Under the pieces are notes generated by a model that did not search any database, was not told the origin of the DNA, and was given only the letters and a program-made list of their open reading frames with translations. Both the position numbers and the translations under genes were made by a program. This document shows positions 11,834-22,594 of a DNA stretch of 64,000 nt, in pieces. The stretch lies in assembly GCA_035772735.1 (NCBI GenBank), contig JASDFA010000001.1:94451501-94515500 (forward strand), given 5' to 3'. The DNA comes from Datura wrightii (lineage: Eukaryota > Streptophyta > Magnoliopsida > Solanales > Solanaceae). The first letter of the stretch is position 1. Every line of letters starts with the position of its first letter.

Positions 11834-13861
11834 TTAGAAAAAAATAAGAATATCATCAATATAAACAATAATAAAATCCATATAAGGATTAAATATATCA
11901 TTCATAATCTTCTGAAATTCAGAAGGGGCATTTTTCAAATCAAATGGCATAACATTCCACTCGTATTGACCAAATGGAACATTAAAAGCAGTTCTATAGG
12001 TATGCTCTTTAAACAATTGTATTTGCCAATATCCAGATTTTAAATCAAATTTAGAAAATATATTAGCATCATATAATCTAGAGAGTAAATCCTTCTTATT
12101 AGGAATTGGATATCTAATCCATTTTAAAACCTTATTTAATGGTTTATAGTTTATAACTAATCTAGGCACACCCCGTTCTTTTTCAGCTGCATTATTAACA
12201 TAAAATGCAGTACATGACCATGGAGATTTAGAAGGTTTTATCAAGCCTTTTTGTAAAAGATTATCAATCTCCTTTTTGCAAAATTCAACTAACTCAGCAT
12301 TCATTTGACAGGGCCGAGATTTTGTAGGAATATTATCCTCAGAGAATAAATCTTCATATGGAAGAAACACTACATGCTTTTTCCTATCCCAAAAAGCGCT
12401 TGGATGATCAGCACAAATAGATATAGCAAATTGTTCAGAAATCAATTTAATTTTTTTCTGAACTTTAGCAGACTTTAATGTATCATCTATTGTCATGCTA
12501 TAAATTTCATTTTGCAAATAATTTAAATGACTTTGTTTTGAATTAATCAAAGTATTAATATTACGAGAAATAGGGTCAGTAATAAATGTAAAAGAAATCC
12601 TTTCGCCATTATAAACAGCCTCGAAACCCTTTTCATCTACCCTAGTAAATGGATAAATGGCTTGAATAAAAGGGGTTTCAAGTATAATTGGAGGATTTAA
12701 ATGATCTTTTATTAGAATAAAGAAATGAGGAATACAAACTTTTTGCTGACATATATAAGCATTAGGCAGTTTGTATTCTATTTGCATTTTATTACCTGAA
12801 GCAGATTTAACATTATGCGAAGTCTTATGATAATATCTAGTTGGAATTAATCCTTCTTGAATACAAGAAATATCAGCACCACTGTCTATTAAAGCAGTTT
12901 CAGTTATAGAAAAGTTATTATCAATTAAAATAGTACATTTTACATACCATTTATGTGCAATAACTATTTGCATCATTTCAAGAAACATATCATTTTCCGG
13001 GTTTAAAATAATTTGTGTAGAAGATTCAGAAAAATCATTTTCTTCCTCGGGTATATAAATTCCTTTTTTCTTAATGTCAACAGGTAACTCAGAGTTAAAA
13101 TTTTCTAACTGGGTTACTCTATGATCTAAAATCATCTGATTTTGTTTAAGAGATTTAATTTCATTTTTGAGTTTTTCAACCTCAATTTTTAAATCATCCA
13201 TAGAAGAATCATGACTATGAACTTTTGATTGATTTTTTTGTAAAAGCCTTTTTTGCACTTCTGCAAAAGTATACGGAGTTTCATTAAAAATGTCTTTTTT
13301 AATTTGAACTGGCTTATCTGCTGATTTTGAAGAACTAGAGGTCATAGTAATAATCTTTTCTCGAAGATTATTATCATTGACTTCCTTTAATAATTCTAAA
13401 ATATTATCAGAATTAATAGGTCTAATTTCAAAAGTTTGAAATTGTGATTGTAATTTATAAAAATCCATATTACAAGTACAACTTCCAGGTTCACAATTAT
13501 GACAAGTATCACTGTCAGAATTATCAAAATCAAGTAATTGCACAGAATCATCAAAATTATAAACATCAGAAGAACTACTATCATATTCTTCTGTCGATGT
13601 CTCATCTATAACCTTAAGGAGTCGGTCCTTATACTTATCATCTAATTCTAATGCCAAAGTTTTTAACTTTTCCTTTTTGCAATTAAGAGCAATGTGACCA
13701 AATTTACCGCATATTATAACATTTGGTATTCTGTAAATCTCTTTTTGATCTGTTTTTAACAAATCTTTTTTCTTTTCTATATCTTTTGCGTTCTTCACAT
13801 TCTTCTTTCGACCTTCGTCTATATCTCTTACCTTTCCTTTGGTAATTTTTCCCTTTATCAT
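11834..13861 (-). pseudogene. EPRV-1 zinc-knuckle remnant, coiled coil, aspartic protease and RT
   Basis: A 675-codon frame of the viral polyprotein. It opens with basic residues and the second half of a CCHC knuckle (CGKFGHIALNC), then an acidic Ser/Asp-rich segment, a predicted coiled coil at about residues 215-250, a protease motif DSGAD (about 326-330) and an RT domain from about residue 500 ending at YIDD (about 667-670). Protease and RT active-site motifs are both intact by eye. Just after YIDD the frame shifts. The first Cys of the knuckle lies in another frame because one extra base separates it from the second Cys near 13715. The ATG at 13861 is internal, not a real start. Confidence 0.87.
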
Positions 13862-14664
13862 TCTTTTTCTTTTTAGAAGGAATATCTCCCATTACAAACT
13901 GATCGCAAAAATCTCCTAACTGATTTCTTTCTGTTAGTCTCTGTCTTTTTAATTGTTGGCTTAATCTTAATTCATTACACAGATTTAATCCTTCCTGTGT
14001 ACATACACCAATAAGCGTCCCATACGTATATACATTATAAGGAATTTGAGTATTATTTCTTCTAAGAGTTTTTCTTACTCTTTCTGCAAACAAATAAGGC
14101 AAACCGTCTATAAATTTTGCCTTCCAATGATCAGAATTACTTTCGGGTAGATCCATAACCCTACTAAGAAATGTATCTTTGTACCATCAAAATTCACCTA
14201 AGTGTCTACACTTAAGTCCATTTAACATGGTACGAATATTTTCATATACATTGGTAAATCTACCACTAAAATGTTCTATAATGGTAAGTATTAATGTATA
14301 GACCGCATCAGGTCTATTTGCTGGTAATTCTTTTCCAAAAATATCCACTCCTGGGCTTGAAGTAGTGGCCTTATAAATGGCTTCTCTATCAGCTAAGGAT
14401 AAAAAGTTTTCCCACCAACCTCTTAATTGTCCAGTAAATCCTGCGACAATCATTCTACATATTACCGGGTCGGTATTTCCATTACTTGTAGCTCGACAAA
14501 TAGTAGAGTACATCATCATTCTATGAATTAAAATGTTAATCTGTCTATCAGTCAGACCGTCTAGATTCCATTCGTAAATGGCATTACCTTCTAACTAGTA
14601 TTAGTCTGATTCCAATCTCTTTCTTCCACTAAAACATCTTGTGGAGTAGGTCTTGGATAATAAT
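13862..14664 (-). pseudogene. EPRV-1 coat protein core
   Basis: Carries the conserved caulimovirid coat/gag core: GFTGQLRGWWENF near 14420-14450 and KFIDGLP.LFAERVRK near 14090-14130, followed by a Lys/Arg-rich tail (13720-13860) leading into the zinc knuckle. This protein would form the viral capsid. It is broken into frames 14187-14519 and 13704-14156 by changes near 14160-14186. The N-terminal part is cut off by the copia insertion at 14665 and resumes at 17231. Confidence 0.85.
14660..14664. repeat. Target-site duplication ATAAT (left) of the copia element
   Basis: ATAAT directly before the LTR start; the same five bases follow the other LTR at 17231-17235. Five bp is the usual LTR-retrotransposon duplication length. 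Confidence 0.9.
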
Positions 14665-14928
14665 TGTAGGGACAACGGAATAACAACAATAAACACACAC
14701 ACACAAATTAACTGCGAGAAAATAGAGAAAAACGGAACACAAACGACACACAAGAATTTACGTGGTTCGGTCTCACGACCTAGTCCACTACTGCAACTAG
14801 GAGGAATTTTATTACTCTCTCTCTTGTGGTGTATAGATTACAAGTACAAGCTATCTATTTATAGAAATAGATTAGGGTTATTAGGGTTTCTAACGGGCCT
14901 AATTAATCAGGCCTCCACAAGCCCAACA
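14665..14928 (-). repeat. 3' LTR of the gag-only copia element
   Basis: 264 bp with TG...CA ends. It carries a TATA box (CTATAAATAG on the minus strand, 14855-14864), CACACACA and CTCTCTCT tracts. Nearly identical to 16967-17230. Confidence 0.95.
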
Positions 14929-15242
14929 ATCTCCCACTTGGAGGCATGATAATCTTCAACTGCCATCCACTGTGAGCACTTGTATGTCTAGTAATCTCCT
15001 CCTCATCTTCCTGGTTGCAGCGGCCTTTTCATCAGTTAACCTGAAGGCCCGTTGAAGCTTCCCCACGCTCCAACATCAGTCACGGCTAAAACTGCCCCTG
15101 ACTCGTCCTCTGTCCCTACCGACTCCCACTAGCACGAACTGCCGAATCCTGGGATACTCTGAGAACAAACAACACTCTCCATAGTTAGCAGGTAATCATC
15201 CGGAGAGACTTTGACAGCTGGAACACTGGTTCTCTTAACCCA
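14929..15242 (-). other. 3' untranslated region and polypurine tract of the copia element
   Basis: No long frame. The purine-rich AAGTGGGAGAT on the minus strand (14929-14940) abuts the 3' LTR and is the typical copia polypurine tract. Confidence 0.75.
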
Positions 15243-16610
15243 CTATCTGGTAACTCTGGCTGAAGTTTTAACTGGCTGACTGCCGATGCTCCCACTGCCA
15301 CGAGAACCCCTGACTGGTTTACCTGAACCTTTCCAAGCACGTTCAACCTGAATCTGACCTGTGGCTCTGGGTTTATCTCCTGCAAAACGAACCTTCTTAT
15401 GCCCACGAGACTCTGTGAATCGGATTTTGTTTCTCTTCTGATCTGGGACAGTCACTCCCTCAGATGGTAAATAGACCATATACAGTGAACTCCGTTTCTT
15501 TCCTCGAGCTATGACCAAGTTCCCCTTCATCACCTTCCACTGCCCGTTTCCGAACTTAACATCGTGTCCCTCATCATCCAACTGCCCAACAGAAATCAAC
15601 CGTTTCTTCAAGCTTGGAATCACTCGGACATCCTTTAAAGTCCACGAACCGACTGAAGTTTTCAGAATCATGTCACCCATGCCCGTTACATCAAGAACTT
15701 TATTGTTTGCTAGTCTTACCTTTCCAAAATCCCCTTCTTTCAGATTCTGCAATGCTTCACTGTTGTGGGTAGCATGAAATGAAGCACCAGAATCCATGAC
15801 CCAGGAATCCACACTGCTCTCCACGCTACATATCAAGAGATCATTATGAGCATAGTCTCCTGCAATGTTAACTTGTTTATTATTCGGGCATTGATTCCTG
15901 AAATGCCCCACCTCCTTGCACGTCCAACACATTACATCTGAGCGATCCTGAGTCTTCGACTGACTCCTTCTTCTGTTCCTGCTCCCACTACCTCTGCTAT
16001 TTCTCCTTCCTCTGCTGACATTTAGCAATTCACTCGATGATTCCCCAGAACTCCTTCTTCTGATATCCTCGCCTAGAATGAGATCACGAATCTTCTCAAA
16101 AGTGAATCCATCGGGTCCCGCTGAACTGGTAACTGCTGTAACCGTTCCGGACCAACTGTCAGGTAATGACGATAGCAGTAGTAAGGCTTGAACTTCATCA
16201 TCGAACTTAATGCCCACTGACGTAAGTCTGGCTAAGATTGAATTCATTGTATTTATGTGCTCGGTAACTAAACTACCTTCCTTTATTTTTGTGTTCACCA
16301 ATTCTCTAATCAGAAAGACCTTGTTTGTTGCAGATGGCTTCTCGTACATGTTAGACAGCGCTTCCCTGACACCTTTCGCTGTCTTCTCCTTCAGAATGTT
16401 AAACGCAACATTCTTGGTCAATGAGAGTCGGATAACCGCCATGGCTTTCCGATCCAAACCTGCCCACTCTGCATCAGACATCTTTTCTGGCTTGTCATCC
16501 AATACCATGTCTAACTCCTTCTGAACCAGCAAATCCTCAATTTGCATTTTCCACCAACTGAAATCTGCACCATCAAACTTTTCAATTCGATATTTCCCAT
16601 CTTCTGCCAT
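15243..16610 (-). CDS. Copia Gag with CCHC knuckle and protease motif, intact ORF
   Basis: A 455-residue open protein that would assemble the retrotransposon particle and bind element RNA. The N-terminal half is a copia-type Gag (UBN2-like) with MAEDGKYRIEKFDGADFSWW at the start. An Arg/Ser-rich segment lies at about 195-225, a CCHC knuckle (CWTCKEVGHFRNQC) at about 228-241, and an aspartic protease signature DSGASFHAT at about 272-280, followed by the usual DVRVIPSLKKRLISVGQL block at about 328-347. It then ends in a basic tail where integrase would begin in an autonomous element. The ATG at 16610 is preferred because it opens the conserved Gag start. No stop or frameshift was seen, unlike the surrounding virus. 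Confidence 0.92.
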   Translation of the reverse strand: MAEDGKYRIEKFDGADFSWWKMQIEDLLVQKELDMVLDDKPEKMSDAEWAGLDRKAMAVIRLSLTKNVAFNILKEKTAKGVREALSNMYEKPSATNKVFLIRELVNTKIKEGSLVTEHINTMNSILARLTSVGIKFDDEVQALLLLSSLPDSWSGTVTAVTSSAGPDGFTFEKIRDLILGEDIRRRSSGESSSELLNVSRGRRNSRGSGSRNRRRSQSKTQDRSDVMCWTCKEVGHFRNQCPNNKQVNIAGDYAHNDLLICSVESSVDSWVMDSGASFHATHNSEALQNLKEGDFGKVRLANNKVLDVTGMGDMILKTSVGSWTLKDVRVIPSLKKRLISVGQLDDEGHDVKFGNGQWKVMKGNLVIARGKKRSSLYMVYLPSEGVTVPDQKRNKIRFTESRGHKKVRFAGDKPRATGQIQVERAWKGSGKPVRGSRGSGSIGSQPVKTSARVTR

Positions 16611-16952
16611 CTCAAACGACTAGATGAGGTACCCGGTACAACTGATCTCACGTCTTGATAATTTCAAAAGAAAAATTGACAAAGCCAATACGCACCAACA
16701 AAGTTAACTCGGACCACCACCAACAAGAGACCAATTGAAAAACTTTTCTGCCTGAAAAAAATTTTTTCGGCGAAACAGTACCTGCCGGTGGAAAAAAAAT
16801 TTCTCCGGCGACTCGATCTCCTGCTCGATCTGCTGCTCGCGACGGCGACTGTTCTTCTTCCAGTAGCAGATCTGTTGCCCTTTTTTTTCTTTCTCCGAAA
16901 AAAAATTTTTTTTTGGTGACTCTCGCTAATTTTTTTCCGTGTGTATAACCTC

Positions 16953-16964
16953 GCTCTGATACCA
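16953..16964 (-). other. Primer-binding site (tRNA-Met) of the copia element
   Basis: Minus strand reads TGGTATCAGAGC, complementary to the 3' end of initiator tRNA-Met, two bases inside the 5' LTR. This fixes the element's orientation. Confidence 0.92.
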
Positions 16965-16966
16965 CT

Positions 16967-17230
16967 TGTAGGGACAACGGAATAACAACAATAAACACAC
17001 ACACACAAATTAACTGCGAGAAAATAGAGAAAAACGGAACACAAATGACACACAAGAATTTACGTGGTTCGGTCTCACGACCTAGTCCACTACTGCAACT
17101 AGGAGGAATTTTATTACTCTCTCTCTTGTGGTGTATAGATTACAAGTACAAGCTATCTATTTATAGAAATAGATTAGGGTTATTAGGGTTTCTAACGGGC
17201 CTAATTAATCAGGCCTCCACAAGCCCAACA
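16967..17230 (-). repeat. 5' LTR of the gag-only copia element
   Basis: 264 bp, same ends as the 3' LTR; TATA box at 17157-17166 on the minus strand would drive the element RNA. Followed by the ATAAT duplication at 17231-17235. Confidence 0.95.
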
Positions 17231-18095
17231 ATAATGGGTATTCATACGAGGTTTATCAGCATACTTTCCCCCATAACGACTTCTAATTTTTCTAAGCTTA
17301 TTAAGCTCAGACGAAATTACTTCCTTATGATCTTTCGAAGGATCCTGAATATCATCAGAAAATTCAGAAGCTAGATTCAAGGGTTTTAAGTCTAGTTTAG
17401 CTAGTTTTTCATCTATCATTTTTCCTAATTCCTCCTGTGCTCTAAACCGAAATCCGTCTACCACTACTGGTCTCTAAATGGACGGAGGTAGTCTCGTGGC
17501 ACTAGATGAAGGGGCAGAATCAAATTTAACTTGACCTGAATGTATAACCATAGAATTTTTCACCTTAGAAGTAACAATTTTTTTAACCAAAGCAGACAAT
17601 TCATCAATTTTTGAATCAAGAGAAGTAATATGTTCTCCTAAAACTTTAGCATATAAACTCAGATAATTATTTTGAGAAATTAATTTATTAATTTCTTTCA
17701 TGGTGATACTAGCAACTTCATTATCAATAAATTGTTGAAATGCAGTAAAGGTTATACCAGTATTATTTGGTAAAGTAAACAATGCATGTAAACAATGCCT
17801 GTGGAGGGTAAATTCCTTTTATCAAATTTTTATTTTCTTTATCTTTGTAAGTTCGTTCTAGAACTTTAACATACAAAGGTACATAAGTGGTTATAAACCA
17901 AGGAACAAAATACATCACTTTATTATGTAATGTACAGAATTCATAAAATTCTTGTGAAATGCTTCGTTTATCATCATCAGTATAATTAGCAAAAAATCAA
18001 GTTCTAAATTGGTTCCATTTATCATTAAAAACTTCAGATTGAATATGTTTTCTTGCCAGGGATCCTGGACTAAAATCAATTTTATACGGAATTAT
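17231..18095 (-). pseudogene. EPRV-1 region between movement protein and coat core (coat N-terminus)
   Basis: Continues the viral polyprotein downstream of the movement domain. A TAA at the end of the movement ORF is followed in the same frame by an open stretch beginning near 18080, with at least one further stop near 18000 and a break near 17790. Frames 17474-17782 and 17201-17464 contain a helical segment (about 17600-17720) and a basic segment leading to the N-terminal coat motif, which the copia insertion splits. The equivalent in EPRV-2 is 27374-28300. Confidence 0.75.
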
Positions 18096-19172
18096 TTAAA
18101 CAGAATTTGGATCAAAATCCATCTCGGATTGTGAAGGAATATCCTTATCAATGGAAATATCATCTTTCACAATATTATTAGAGTCAATTTTTATATGATC
18201 TACTCTTTTATCATTTTTACTAGAAATTGTATGTAATGAAGCGGCACGATTTAATCTAGCCGGACCATAAATTGGTTCTACCAGAGCTATAAAAGAATAA
18301 GTAGAAGGTGAAGTTAGCCTTTTGTTATCAGAATAAGAATGCCTATAAGGCGTTAAAGATTTATTATCTTCAAACTGAATACAAATCTGTCCTTCAGGGG
18401 TCTGGGATATATGAGAATACTCAGAATTAGTAATACTATCAGCTTGTTGTGTAGGAGATATAACAGAATCTAGAATCCATGTAGAGGGGAAATTAATTTC
18501 ATCCCATTTAATAGGCCTTCTAGTAGTAATCTTTGATTTAAAAAAATTAGTTTCAAATATAATAGACTGATTTGACTGATCTGTCAATTTACATCGAGGA
18601 TTTAAAGTAGATAAAAATTTATAATAAATTCTATACGACAAACAGATTAATTCAGATCCAGGTGCATAATTATAACCATGCGTTTTAACGTTTAACGTTA
18701 ATGCATCAAGAATATTGACATCAGATAATGATAGTTGTAAGTTGGGTTGTGTATTGAAGTATACGGGACCATAAGCCACCGTAGATTCAATTGAACCCAT
18801 TAGAGACTGTCTAAAATTTAAATTTCTAGCATCTCTAAGAGCTGCCAGAAAAGTCTCTGGTAACCCTTTAAGGGTTAATGGTTTAAATGCAATTTGTACC
18901 ATACCAATATGCATAAAAGAATATTTATGTTTATAAACATCAATATCATGTTTCTTTAGTAATCTAATCGTCTGTTCTGACGAAGTTAAAGCAAGAGATT
19001 GTTCAGTTGTTTTTATTAAATATTTAGGTGAAATCTTATCAAACCACCCATATTCATAGATTTTTTTAATTGGAACATAAGGTATTGTCCATTTATTTAA
19101 TAAATCCAAATTTTGAGGTACATCTACCTCTTCCAATCTAGTATTCTTTATACTAGGTTCATTTATTTCCAT
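18096..19172 (-). pseudogene. EPRV-1 movement protein (30K type), long intact frame
   Basis: A 358-codon frame at the start of the viral polyprotein. It resembles caulimovirid 30K-superfamily movement proteins, which enlarge plasmodesmata for cell-to-cell spread. Support: its place first after the leader, the conserved opening block (PQNLDLLNKWTIP, residues about 20-32), the central LPETFLAALRDAR-type block, and homology to the EPRV-2 frames at 30465-30997. The ATG at 19172 lies ten bases from the host junction, so the viral leader and primer-binding site are missing. The frame ends at TAA 18096; the next codons are in the same frame, so this stop may be a later mutation inside a larger polyprotein. 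Confidence 0.75.
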
Positions 19173-19182
19173 TTTATAAGAG

Positions 19183-19249
19183 TTTCACTTAGCTTAACTT
19201 TTTTTTAATCATATTATTTTAAAATAATATTTTATAGAATTTCAGTAAT
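19183..19249 (+). repeat. 67-bp direct repeat, right flank of EPRV-1
   Basis: Perfect copy of 8232-8298. Host AT-rich DNA continues after it. Confidence 0.85.
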
Positions 19250-21457
19250 TAAACGCCGGAAACTTAAAAAGTCTCTTTTACTTTAATTTAAAAGAGATAG
19301 ATTATATGATTGTCTCACATACTTTTTTGCAATAATAAAAGACAATTATTTATTCAACATTAAAATACATAATATGATTTAATTTTCTAACATATTTTTT
19401 TACTATAAGATGTTGAATATTTTTATATAAGAGCAAATAAAGAAAATGATAATTAAAGTTTTACTAAAGTTATGTATACAAAATAATGAATCAATGATAA
19501 ATTTATTTAGATTACATTTGAAATATACAGAAAAAAATAATTAAAATTTACATTGAATAAAAATAAAAAGTAAATTAATTAATATTAAAATAAGATAAAA
19601 AATTAGGAGAACAAACCTTTCTATCAAATAAGGAAATCATTTAAACTTTGCTTGAGTATAAAAAATCATTCAATTCTTTTAAAATTTAATTTAAAAAAAC
19701 GTATAAGAAACATATTACTGTCATTTTTTTTAACAAAAATTTAAAAAATTAATTCAAAATTAAATTTTAAAATTTTTTATATATTGAGCCCGTGTTATAA
19801 ACGAATTACACTTATCTAATATTATTTTTATTATTTTTTCTATTACATAGAAATGTGAAGTCATGGGCGACCAAGGCCATCATTGTAAATTGACTGTTAA
19901 ACAGCGTGATATTTTAGATATTTTGACTAAGCTGGTGTACTGAAAAAAAACTAAGCTGATGTATTTTATTTTTTTTGAAGTTGTTGGGCCCATGTTATCT
20001 AATTATTACAGACATTTATTGTCGACCTGTGCTGCCACATAGCTAGCCACGTGGCTATATTGACATAAAAGTTATTCGGTAATATATTATGATATATTTT
20101 TATATTTTTTAAAAATTATAGAAGGAATGAGATCTATAAAATTTTAAAATATAATAATTTTTAAAAAAATAAATTATTTTTATATATAAAAATAAAAATT
20201 TCTTATAAAGAAATTATAAAACTAAAAAATAATTTATAAATTATTTTAAATTAAAGTGTTTTATTAAAGCTGATGATTATATACTAATTTTAAACTCTCT
20301 TTTAGCTTCAGATTGTAATTTATTTTGTCTTTTTCATTGACCCAAAAAATTTATTTTTTGAATATTACTTTCTTTCTTTTTTTTTTACTTGTTATATTTT
20401 ATTTCATGAGAGTCGATTTAATTTTTAAAAATTAAATAAAATTAAAAAAATTAATATTTTGAATTTAAAATTTAAATATTTAAAAATTATATAAAAATAT
20501 TATAAGTTATAATTTTTTTCATATTAATATGATTAAAAAAAATTCTTTTAAAATATTAATCATAATTTATACCATTCGATTGTTAAAAAGTAAAATGTAA
20601 TAAATAAAAAGAAAAAAATAGAATAGGTCTAATTAAAAAGTTCTCCAGCAACTTTTATTCTTAAAAAATGTTACTCTCAATTGCTTTTCTTTCGGTGAAT
20701 CCCCTAAATTTTCATACATTGTTTCCTTTTGAATTTTTTGACAGTCGTGTGCTATTTTACTTGATTCACTTATTGTCATCAAATCAATTTAACATTATAT
20801 TTCATGCTAACTATAAAACTGTATAATTCAATTTTATAAATCACATACTCTCTTCCTTTTTTTTTTACTTTATAAAATAAAAGTTTAAATATCTTTTTTT
20901 AAAATAAAAATTATAATATGACTAATATAACTCTATTAATTGATCAATATTTTTTAAATATATATATAATAATAATTCTTTTCACATTTTAAATTAACTT
21001 AAATATTAAAGATAAAATTAAAAATAATAATTAATTATTTCTTGAATTCTTAATATAACTATTATAAGTAAAAAAAAAGAGCCGAAAGAAAGTCCTTCCA
21101 TGTTTATTTATATCTATTTATTATATTAGAAATGATACAAAGTAACTTAATTAAATAACTTTTATAATTAATGTTATTAACTTGTTTTAATAATAAATGT
21201 GTTAGTTATTAAAAATAATATGAGAGAATCTAATATATATAATAACTATTTATTAAAAAGATTAAAATATCTTTATATTATGTGAAATAAAAATAAAAAT
21301 ATTATATATTAATAATTTGGTCCAAAAATATTCATGTTGTTAACAGTTTAGTTCAAAAATGCTTTTGTCATTAATTGTTTAGTCCAAAAATAATTCTATT
21401 TTTACTTTTGGGTCAAAATATCTTTTTATTAATACATATTATTTTTTTAATAAAATA
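19250..21457. other. AT-rich region without genes
   Basis: No coding frame of note. One weak copy of the dispersed motif occurs at about 19839-19880 (TCTATTACATAG, then GACCAAGG). Three degenerate ~31-bp units containing GGTCCAAAAAT or AGTCCAAAAAT lie at about 21315-21400. Confidence 0.65.
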
Positions 21458-21483
21458 TTATATTTAAAAATTATTTTCTTATT
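21458..21483 (+). repeat. 26-bp direct repeat, left of microsatellite and EPRV-2
   Basis: Identical to 31301-31326. The right-hand copy touches the end of EPRV-2, while this one is separated from it by the microsatellite. Confidence 0.75.
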
Positions 21484-21484
21484 A

Positions 21485-21485
21485 A

Positions 21486-21522
<37 letters not shown>

Positions 21523-21833
21523 ATTACTGTTATTATTATTGTTATTATTATTGTTATTATTATTGTTATTATTATTGTTATTATTATTGTTGTTGTTGTT
21601 GTTATTATTATTATTATTGTTATTTTGCTATTTATTATTGTTATTTTTGCTATTATTATTGTTTTTATTATTATTGTTATTGTTATTGTTGTTGTTATTA
21701 TTGTTATTAATATACTTATTATTTTTATTGTTGTTATTATTGTTGTTATTATTATTATTATTATTATTATGGTAGCTATTATTGTTGTTATTATTGTTGT
21801 TGTTGTTATTATTATTATTATTGTTATTTTTGC

Positions 21834-21870
<37 letters not shown>

Positions 21871-21917
21871 GCTATTATTATTTTTATTGTTCTTATTGTT
21901 ATTATTGTTATTATTAT
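21485..21917 (+). repeat. Compound TTG/TTA microsatellite (about 430 bp)
   Basis: Interspersed (TTG)n and (TTA)n tracts. It ends exactly where the EPRV-2 terminal repeat begins. The open frames across it encode only Leu/Ile/Val runs and are not genes. Confidence 0.95.
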
Positions 21918-22162
21918 ATAATTTCTAAAAGGATCGCTTCGATGAAACCGTCGGAACTTTTACAGTCTTGGAGGTCAATTTACGAATTACGTAGCTCAGG
22001 CCATGACAAAACCTAACATCATCCCATAATGCCCTAACAACGCCTTCCACACAGCTAACACGGGCTTACGGGGACTACCGTCCAAAGGACAGGCTTTATT
22101 ATAGTCGGAGCTACAGTAACTCTACCTCAGACTCGACCTCAGAATCATCGGAATAAAACTTT
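21918..22162 (-). repeat. Downstream 245-bp terminal repeat of EPRV-2
   Basis: Matches 31055-31299 with roughly ten substitutions by eye. It lies between the viral promoter and the microsatellite and corresponds to the region just before the primer-binding site. Confidence 0.92.
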
Positions 22163-22436
22163 CTTAATTAAGAAATCATCACCATGTTACAGAAGTCTAG
22201 TGTGTTATTAGTCTAACGCAGATGTTTAGCCTTTCATTTAGTCTAATAAAATATTAAAAAGTTTTAAAATATTATTAAGAGGAAGAAAAGAAGAATACCT
22301 TGATTTGGAGACTTCTCATAATAAATTCAAAGGTAGAAAGAAACCACAATTTTTATTTTAGTAGGTGAAAAATATACAAGAGAGGAAATACAAAGGATGG
22401 GTGGCTAAAGCCTGCCCTCTAACTACAAGAAGTGAT

Positions 22437-22446
22437 CCTTTTATAG
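22437..22446 (-). promoter_or_regulatory. EPRV-2 TATA box of the putative pregenomic RNA promoter
   Basis: Minus strand CTATAAAAGG in a C/T-rich context, downstream of the last ORF and upstream of the terminal repeat and primer-binding site in the circular map. That is where caulimovirids place the pregenomic (35S-type) promoter. Transcription would start at about 22405. Confidence 0.65.
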
Positions 22447-22476
22447 AAAGGATCGAGAGGAAAATTCTAACTTACA

Positions 22477-22497
22477 TGACATAAGTGCTTACATCAT
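22477..22497 (-). promoter_or_regulatory. as-1-like bZIP element upstream of the EPRV-2 TATA box
   Basis: Minus strand has TGATGTAAG and TTATGTCA as two imperfect TGACG-type half sites, 31-51 bp upstream of the TATA box. In CaMV the as-1 element has the same relative placement. Function is inferred. Confidence 0.5.
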
Positions 22498-22594
22498 GTT
22501 AAATTATTGGACCGACATTGGGTCCCTTTACTTTATAAAAGTTTACAATTATTGAGAAACATTTAACTTTACAAAAGCTAAATTGTCGTTTCTT

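Larger units (their letters stand above)
14665..17230 (-). mobile_element. Gag-only Ty1/copia retrotransposon (TR-GAG-like), 2566 bp, nested in EPRV-1
   Basis: A complete short LTR element on the minus strand: 5' LTR 16967-17230, tRNA-Met primer-binding site, leader, one 455-codon ORF (gag plus protease motif), untranslated 3' region, polypurine tract and 3' LTR 14665-14928, flanked by ATAAT duplications. There is no integrase, RT or RNase H, so it must be mobilised by an autonomous copia relative. Non-autonomous plant elements with only a gag domain are known as TR-GAG. The 264-bp LTRs differ at one base (C at about 14743 versus T), pointing to a recent insertion. Confidence 0.93.
8299..19182 (-). 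mobile_element. Endogenous pararetrovirus 1 (Caulimoviridae-type provirus)
   Basis: Integrated, inactive copy of a plant DNA pararetrovirus. On the minus strand the order is movement protein, coat protein region, zinc knuckle, protease, RT, RNase H, then a separate second ORF. No integrase is present, which separates it from Ty3/gypsy. One long MP-to-RNase H polyprotein plus a second ORF is the layout described for petuvirus- and florendovirus-like genomes; the genus is inferred, not shown. It is interrupted by a copia element (14665-17230). The left end is an inverted duplication. No terminal repeat and no primer-binding site remain. Several frameshifts and stops make it non-functional as it stands. 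Confidence 0.88.
22163..22594 (-). other. EPRV-2 intergenic region
   Basis: Non-coding viral region between the end of the second ORF and the terminal repeat. It holds the TATA box and the as-1-like element annotated separately. Confidence 0.7.

Noticed and set aside
14653..14949. 98-codon plus-strand ORF, repeated at 17045-17374
   Set aside because: It appears twice only because it falls in the two copia LTRs; it runs antisense to the element.
16953..16964. TGGTATCAGAGC as a possible tRNA gene end (also at 31038-31055)
   Set aside because: There is no tRNA cloverleaf around either site. Both are primer-binding sites beside terminal repeats.
16648..17055. Overlapping 129- and 135-codon minus-strand ORFs
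   Set aside because: They cover the copia leader, primer-binding site and part of the LTR. They are Ser/Arg- and Phe-rich chance frames upstream of the real gag start.
21485..21921. Open frames of 96 and 98 codons encoding poly-Leu/Ile/Val
   Set aside because: They are translations of a TTG/TTA microsatellite and have no gene-like composition.
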